Part shown: one piece after another, positions 5,564-8,294 of the stretch
How positions within the stretch are numbered: position 1 is the stretch's first letter
How the letters are laid out: the number at the start of each line of letters is the position of its first letter
Source: Acholeplasmataceae bacterium UBA5617
GTDB lineage: Bacteria; Bacillota_I; Bacilli_A; Acholeplasmatales; Acholeplasmataceae
DNA length: 8,294 nt
Direction: 5' to 3'
Assembly: GCA_002424575.1 (NCBI GenBank)
Contig: DIKN01000097.1
Span: 1 to 8,294, forward strand
Made by a program: the position numbers and the translations under genes
The notes under the pieces: generated by a model
The model's input: only the letters and a program-made list of their open reading frames with translations
Database searches by the model: none
Told to the model about the DNA's origin: nothing

Positions 5564-6083
5564 TCTCCATCAATCCTTCCTGTTTGATACGCTTGAGTAC
5601 GAAGAGTTCGCGCTCAATCCAGGTCGCAACATCGTGATGAAATAACATCGCTTTTTCGTTTATGCTAATGGCTTCATCAAGGGATAACCATACCATGTGA
5701 TAGCCATATTCTTTTTCATAATGATCTAGATTTAATGGGTGAATTTTAGATTCAACGTGGGCAACATAATAATAAGATGTCATCTCAAAAATGCATGGAT
5801 CATCATATGTGGATTTTCTTTTTTCTCGAATGGAACCATAGGGTTGAATTGAGGAGGGTATCACGATCAATCCCGCTTCTTCTTGCACTTCACGAATCAA
5901 ACACATCGTGTGTGTTTCGCCTTCTTCAAGCCCTCCACCAGGAAACTTACATTCGTTAAACGTGTTACTTTGAATCATCGCGAGTTTTCCATTTTGGATG
6001 ATGATCGCGCGTAGTGCAACACGTGATGTTGTTTTTGTCAATCCCTCGTCATTGAGTAAATCAAAGGTATGAAGCTCTCTCAT
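5550..6083 (-). CDS. Nudix hydrolase
   Basis: The protein has 177 residues. A complete Nudix box fits G-x5-E-x7-REUxEExGU at G50 to L72 (GGLEEGE...REVQEEAGL), giving the metal-binding helix used to cleave a nucleoside diphosphate bond. PGGG at 48-51 and the strand RVALRAIIIQNGKLAMIQ at 21-38 are typical of the fold. Substrate (oxidised nucleotide, sugar nucleotide, dinucleotide or mRNA cap) cannot be told from the sequence; the aromatic tract MTSYYYVAHV at 101-110 is unremarkable. The ATG has AGGAG 8 nt upstream and a promoter about 30 nt before it. It overlaps the downstream alpha/beta-hydrolase gene by 14 nt, so translation is probably coupled and the two proteins may act on the same pathway. 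That link is inference. Confidence 0.92.
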   Translation of the reverse strand: MRELHTFDLLNDEGLTKTTSRVALRAIIIQNGKLAMIQSNTFNECKFPGGGLEEGETHTMCLIREVQEEAGLIVIPSSIQPYGSIREKRKSTYDDPCIFEMTSYYYVAHVESKIHPLNLDHYEKEYGYHMVWLSLDEAISINEKAMLFHHDVATWIERELFVLKRIKQEGLMEIVHS

Positions 6084-6106
6084 GATGATTTCTCCTAAGC
6101 ATATCT

Positions 6107-6135
6107 ATTTTATACGATGATTGATTATTCGACAA
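6107..6135 (-). promoter_or_regulatory. Promoter of the Nudix / alpha-beta hydrolase operon
   Basis: On the minus strand TTGTCG (6135-6130) and TAAAAT (6112-6107) are spaced 17 bp apart. TATAAA, overlapping the latter by 2 bp, is an alternative -10. Transcription would begin near 6100, with the AGGAG site (6096-6092) almost at the 5' end, so the leader is very short. The upstream tRNA terminator separates this unit from the dus transcript. Confidence 0.5.
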
Positions 6136-6180
6136 TAGATTTGCGAAAAAAGGGAGTCTCCGTTTCTGAGTAGGGGGGAT

Positions 6181-6213
6181 AAAAAGAGAAAACACGAGAT
6201 AGAATCTCGTGTT
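6181..6213 (-). terminator. Intrinsic terminator after tRNA-Ser
   Basis: A perfect 10-bp stem (AACACGAGAT with ATCTCGTGTT, 6191-6200 and 6204-6213) has a 3-nt loop. On the minus strand it is followed by TTCTCTTTTT. It lies 10 nt after the tRNA CCA end and closes the dus - tRNA transcript before the Nudix promoter. Confidence 0.88.
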
Positions 6214-6223
6214 AATAGATAGA

Positions 6224-6315
6224 TGGCGGAAGAGATGGGATTCGAACCCACGTGCCCCTTTTGAGGACAACTGCATTTCGAGGGCAGCTCGTTACAACCA
6301 CTTCGATACTCTTCC
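6224..6315 (-). tRNA. trnS-CGA: tRNA-Ser, anticodon CGA (reads UCG)
   Basis: The 92-nt gene has an encoded CCA (6226-6224). The acceptor stem GGAAGAG/CTCTTCC is perfect with discriminator G. The D-arm uses TCG/CGA with the GG of the loop present. The anticodon arm CTGCC-CTCGAAA-TGCAG places CGA at 6280-6278; its innermost pair (C with T) is mismatched. A long variable arm (about 19 nt with TGTCC/GGGGCA-type pairing) marks it as a class II tRNA. The T-arm is GTGGG-TTCGAAT-CCCAT. The long variable arm, G73 and CGA together identify serine. The 5' end is only 6 nt after the dus stop codon and no promoter fits in between, so it is probably cut out of the dus mRNA. Confidence 0.95.
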
Positions 6316-6321
6316 GTATGT

Positions 6322-7299
6322 TTAAGGATGCGCATTAAAAAATGCTTCCACGTAAACTTTAAACTCTTCTTTTGTTCGTGCTGTAGATAATTGTTTTCTT
6401 AGCTCAGATGCATGATCTATACCTTTTAGATACCATGGACCATGACTTCTCATTTCTAAAACAGCAACGTGTTCACCTTTTAATTCTACCAAAGAATCTA
6501 AATGTTTCAACATCATCTCTTGAATTTCTTGGTGTGTTGGTCTTGGTATAATGGTTCCATCTTTTAAGTACTGATGAATCTCTCTAAATATCCAAGGATT
6601 ACCTAATGCCCCACGACCAATCATGACTGCATCACATCCGGTATAATCGAGCATGTGTTTCGCAGAAGGTCCATCCGTAACATCACCGTTTCCAATAACT
6701 GGAATATTGACTGCCTGTTTAACGGCTTTGATGACATCAAGGTCAGCGTGTCCACCATAACCTTGAGAGCGTGTTCTTGCATGAACGGTGATGGCACTCG
6801 CACCCGCTTGTTCAATGCGCTTTGCAACATCAACCGCATTAATAGATTGATGGTCCCATCCTGAACGAATTTTAACTGTGACAGGCTTTGATACGGTTTT
6901 AACGATTTCGTTCACAATATGATAAATCAGATCTGGATTTTTCATCAGTGATGCTCCTGCTTGAGCCTTAATGGCCACTTTAGGAACGGGACATCCCATA
7001 TTGATGTCAATGATATCACAATTTGAATGCTCATCGATGTATTTCGCAGCTTTGACCATGGTGATTAAATCGGAACCGAAAATTTGTTGAGCCATAGGTT
7101 TTTCGATATCGGTCATGTACAATAGTTTCTTTGTTTTATCGTTTTCATAGAGTAACCCTTTATCAGAAACCATTTCTGCGAAAACTAAACCTGCACCATA
7201 TTGTCTGGTTAATATGCGAAAAGGGGAGTTGGAAACACCCGCCATCGGCGCTAAAATGATTTGATTTTCAATCGTTAAATTGCCGATTTTAAAGGCCAT
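6322..7299 (-). CDS. dus: tRNA-dihydrouridine synthase (DusB type)
   Basis: This FMN enzyme uses NADPH to reduce uridines in the D-loop of tRNA. I choose the ATG at 7299 (325 residues), which has GGTGAT 5 nt upstream and gives MAFKIGNLTIENQIILAPMAG, the standard start of the family. A longer frame to 7344 would run through the promoter. TIM-barrel motifs in order are LAPMAGVSNSPFR (16-28), DINMGCPVPKV (98-108) with the catalytic Cys103, AGASLMKNP (114-122), VTVKIRSGWD (140-149), ITVHARTRSQGYGG (170-183), IPVIGNGDV (199-207) and AVMIGRGALGNPWIF (224-238). Length is normal. A tRNA-Ser gene follows by 6 nt in the same transcript, which fits the gene's role. Assignment to the DusB group rests on overall pattern rather than comparison. 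Confidence 0.95.
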   Translation of the reverse strand: MAFKIGNLTIENQIILAPMAGVSNSPFRILTRQYGAGLVFAEMVSDKGLLYENDKTKKLLYMTDIEKPMAQQIFGSDLITMVKAAKYIDEHSNCDIIDINMGCPVPKVAIKAQAGASLMKNPDLIYHIVNEIVKTVSKPVTVKIRSGWDHQSINAVDVAKRIEQAGASAITVHARTRSQGYGGHADLDVIKAVKQAVNIPVIGNGDVTDGPSAKHMLDYTGCDAVMIGRGALGNPWIFREIHQYLKDGTIIPRPTHQEIQEMMLKHLDSLVELKGEHVAVLEMRSHGPWYLKGIDHASELRKQLSTARTKEEFKVYVEAFFNAHP

Positions 7300-7315
7300 G
7301 CTTATCACCTGACTT

Positions 7316-7344
7316 ATTGTATCATAAGTGTTTGGACAATTCAA
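7316..7344 (-). promoter_or_regulatory. Promoter of dus and tRNA-Ser
   Basis: On the minus strand TTGAAT (7344-7339) and TACAAT (7321-7316) are separated by exactly 17 bp, and TGA precedes the -10 (extended -10). Initiation near 7309 leaves only about 10 nt before the dus ATG, so the GGTGAT site is at or next to the transcript start. Confidence 0.6.
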
Positions 7345-7347
7345 TTA

Positions 7348-7356
7348 TGGTACAAT
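7348..7356 (+). promoter_or_regulatory. Extended -10 promoter of hslO
   Basis: TGGTACAAT is an extended -10 (TG-n-TACAAT, hexamer 7351-7356). No good -35 lies 16-18 bp upstream; TTGGAC is only 13 bp away. Initiation near 7363 leaves about 15 nt of leader with the AGAGGAG site at 7364-7370. The region overlaps the -35 box of the divergent dus promoter closely, so the two may compete. Confidence 0.5.
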
Positions 7357-7377
7357 GTTTCATAGAGGAGTGACAAG

Positions 7378-8265
7378 ATGAACGATTACGCCATTATCAG
7401 TTATGCTTATCAAAAAGAGGTAAGAATTTATACCGCCACTTCAACCGGTTTGGTTGAGGATTCAAGACGCATCCACGCTACATGGCCGACTGCAACCGCA
7501 GCTTTTGGTCGTGTTTTAACGGTATCAGCCATGATGGGGTTGATGTATAAAAATGAAGAAACCATCACGATTAGAATAAAAGGGAATGGGCCGATTGGTA
7601 GTATTCTTGTTGAAGCAAATGCCAAAGGCGAAGTCCGTGGTGAAATTCAAAACCCTAACGTCTATATCAAATACGAGGATGGTCCTAAAAAAGGAAAGTT
7701 GAATGTTGGTGCAGCTGTTGGTCAAGGTTTTTTACATGTGACCAAGGATTTAAAAATGAAAGATTATTTTACGTCATCTGCTGAACTTCAAACCGGAGAA
7801 ATCGGCGATGATTTCACGTATTATTTTGTCCTTTCAGAACAAATCCCTTCTTCTGTAGGTGTTGGAGTATTAGTGGGGACTGATCACCATGTACTCTCGG
7901 CTGGAGGCTATATTTTACAATTGATGCCCAATGTCAAAGAAGAAACGATTCAGCGCATCGAAGCGATTATTGCATCGCTTCCACCGGTCAGTCAACTGAT
8001 TTCTGAAGGATACACCCCTGAGATGTTACTTTCAAAACTTGCGGATGGAACCGAACAAATTTTAGAAAAACACGCTATTTCATATACATGTCATTGTACA
8101 AAAGAAGGTTTTACGAGAAGTCTTTCTGCCCTCGATGATCAAACGCTCCATGAATTAATCCATGAAGATGGTCAAGCTGAAATTGAATGTCACTTTTGTC
8201 ATACAAAATACCATTTTACAAAGGATGAACTCGAAAAAATTCGTGTTGATCGAAAAAATAAGTAA
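7378..8265 (+). CDS. hslO: Hsp33 redox-regulated chaperonin (holdase)
   Basis: Hsp33 is a cytoplasmic holdase switched on by oxidation plus heat, when zinc-bound cysteines form disulfides and the linker unfolds. The 295-residue length is normal. The N-terminal fold shows ATWPTATAAFGRVLT at 34-48, GNGPIGSILVEA at 69-80 and the GYTPEMLL helix at 211-218. The C-terminal redox switch is intact: C238-x-C240 (TCHC) and C271-x2-C274 (ECHFC), the four zinc ligands. The ATG has AGAGGAG 7 nt upstream. It is divergent from dus; in B. subtilis dus and hslO also lie in the same chromosomal neighbourhood, so the pairing fits low-GC Gram-positives. The next gene starts directly after its stop. Confidence 0.97.
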   Translation: MNDYAIISYAYQKEVRIYTATSTGLVEDSRRIHATWPTATAAFGRVLTVSAMMGLMYKNEETITIRIKGNGPIGSILVEANAKGEVRGEIQNPNVYIKYEDGPKKGKLNVGAAVGQGFLHVTKDLKMKDYFTSSAELQTGEIGDDFTYYFVLSEQIPSSVGVGVLVGTDHHVLSAGGYILQLMPNVKEETIQRIEAIIASLPPVSQLISEGYTPEMLLSKLADGTEQILEKHAISYTCHCTKEGFTRSLSALDDQTLHELIHEDGQAEIECHFCHTKYHFTKDELEKIRVDRKNK

Positions 8266-8294
8266 ATGAATAACTATCAAAAAGCACACCTTAT
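8266..8294 (+). CDS. Start of an unidentified gene (cut by the window end)
   Basis: An ATG directly follows the hslO TAA with no gap, and the frame stays open to the window end (MNNYQKAHL...). Nine codons are too few to name it. The direct abutment suggests translational coupling with hslO, but there is no clear ribosome binding site of its own (only an A-rich stretch), so the true start could lie further downstream. Confidence 0.35.

Noticed and set aside
6146..6160. Second terminator between the tRNA and the Nudix gene
   Set aside because: On the minus strand GGAGACTCC is followed by a T run, but only three base pairs with a 3-nt loop can form.
6105..6335. Minus-strand ORFs of 71 and 76 codons around 6061-6335
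   Set aside because: They run across the tRNA-Ser gene and its terminator, so their translation is meaningless.
7300..7344. Longer start for dus adding 15 residues
   Set aside because: The extension covers the dus -10 and -35 boxes and the extra residues are unlike the family; GGTGAT sits correctly before the ATG at 7299.
1..8294. CRISPR array, insertion sequence, phage or toxin-antitoxin system
   Set aside because: I saw no regular repeats with spacers, transposase or terminal repeats, phage proteins or toxin-antitoxin pair. The window is mostly housekeeping genes with uniform composition.

Overview
The window is AT-rich, tightly packed bacterial DNA from a low-GC Gram-positive lineage. 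Strong Shine-Dalgarno sites, short spacers and family-level matches point to Firmicutes or the Acholeplasma-like Mollicutes. TGA serves as a real stop: four genes end in TGA, and the 60-residue membrane protein reads Trp(TGG)-TGA at its end. No in-frame TGA-Trp is needed anywhere. The standard code therefore applies, which argues against Mycoplasma or Spiroplasma and fits Acholeplasmataceae, Izemoplasma-type relatives or Erysipelotrichia. The exact taxon is inference.

Layout. Minus strand, 3161 down to 1: a five-gene operon running from one extended -10 promoter, in the order diadenylate cyclase (cdaA), 60-residue membrane protein, membrane PAS-PAS-degenerate-GGDEF protein, 5-formyltetrahydrofolate cyclo-ligase, ispD-like nucleotidyltransferase (cut by the window edge). 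Genes are separated by 10, 4, -4 and 2 nt. Plus strand, 3204 to 4702: hflX, with a good promoter, a 5' stem-loop/palindrome and an 11-codon leader ORF behind a perfect ribosome binding site. A perfect 24-nt palindrome at 4688-4711 ends hflX and the converging minus-strand operon (Nudix hydrolase, then alpha/beta hydrolase, 6083 to 4697). Upstream of the Nudix gene lies a minus-strand dus - tRNA-Ser(CGA) unit with its own terminator (7299 to 6181). A 78-bp divergent promoter region separates dus from hslO (plus strand, 7378-8265), which abuts the start of one more plus-strand gene.

How the parts relate. The cdaA operon looks like a second-messenger module joined to housekeeping folate and isoprenoid genes. 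The usual Firmicute partner CdaR (YbbR domains) is not next to cdaA; a tiny single-pass membrane protein and a membrane sensor with a catalytically degraded GGDEF domain take that place. HflX is a ribosome-splitting GTPase, and its leader ORF suggests control by translation of the leader, as described for the Listeria antibiotic-resistance homologue HflXr. Hsp33 (hslO) is a redox-activated holdase. Dus modifies tRNA and is cotranscribed with a tRNA gene.

Most genes are recognisable housekeeping families. The parts most worth a second look are the hflX leader, the cdaA partner genes, the paired inverted repeats between cdaA and hflX, and the terminator that is also coding on both strands.
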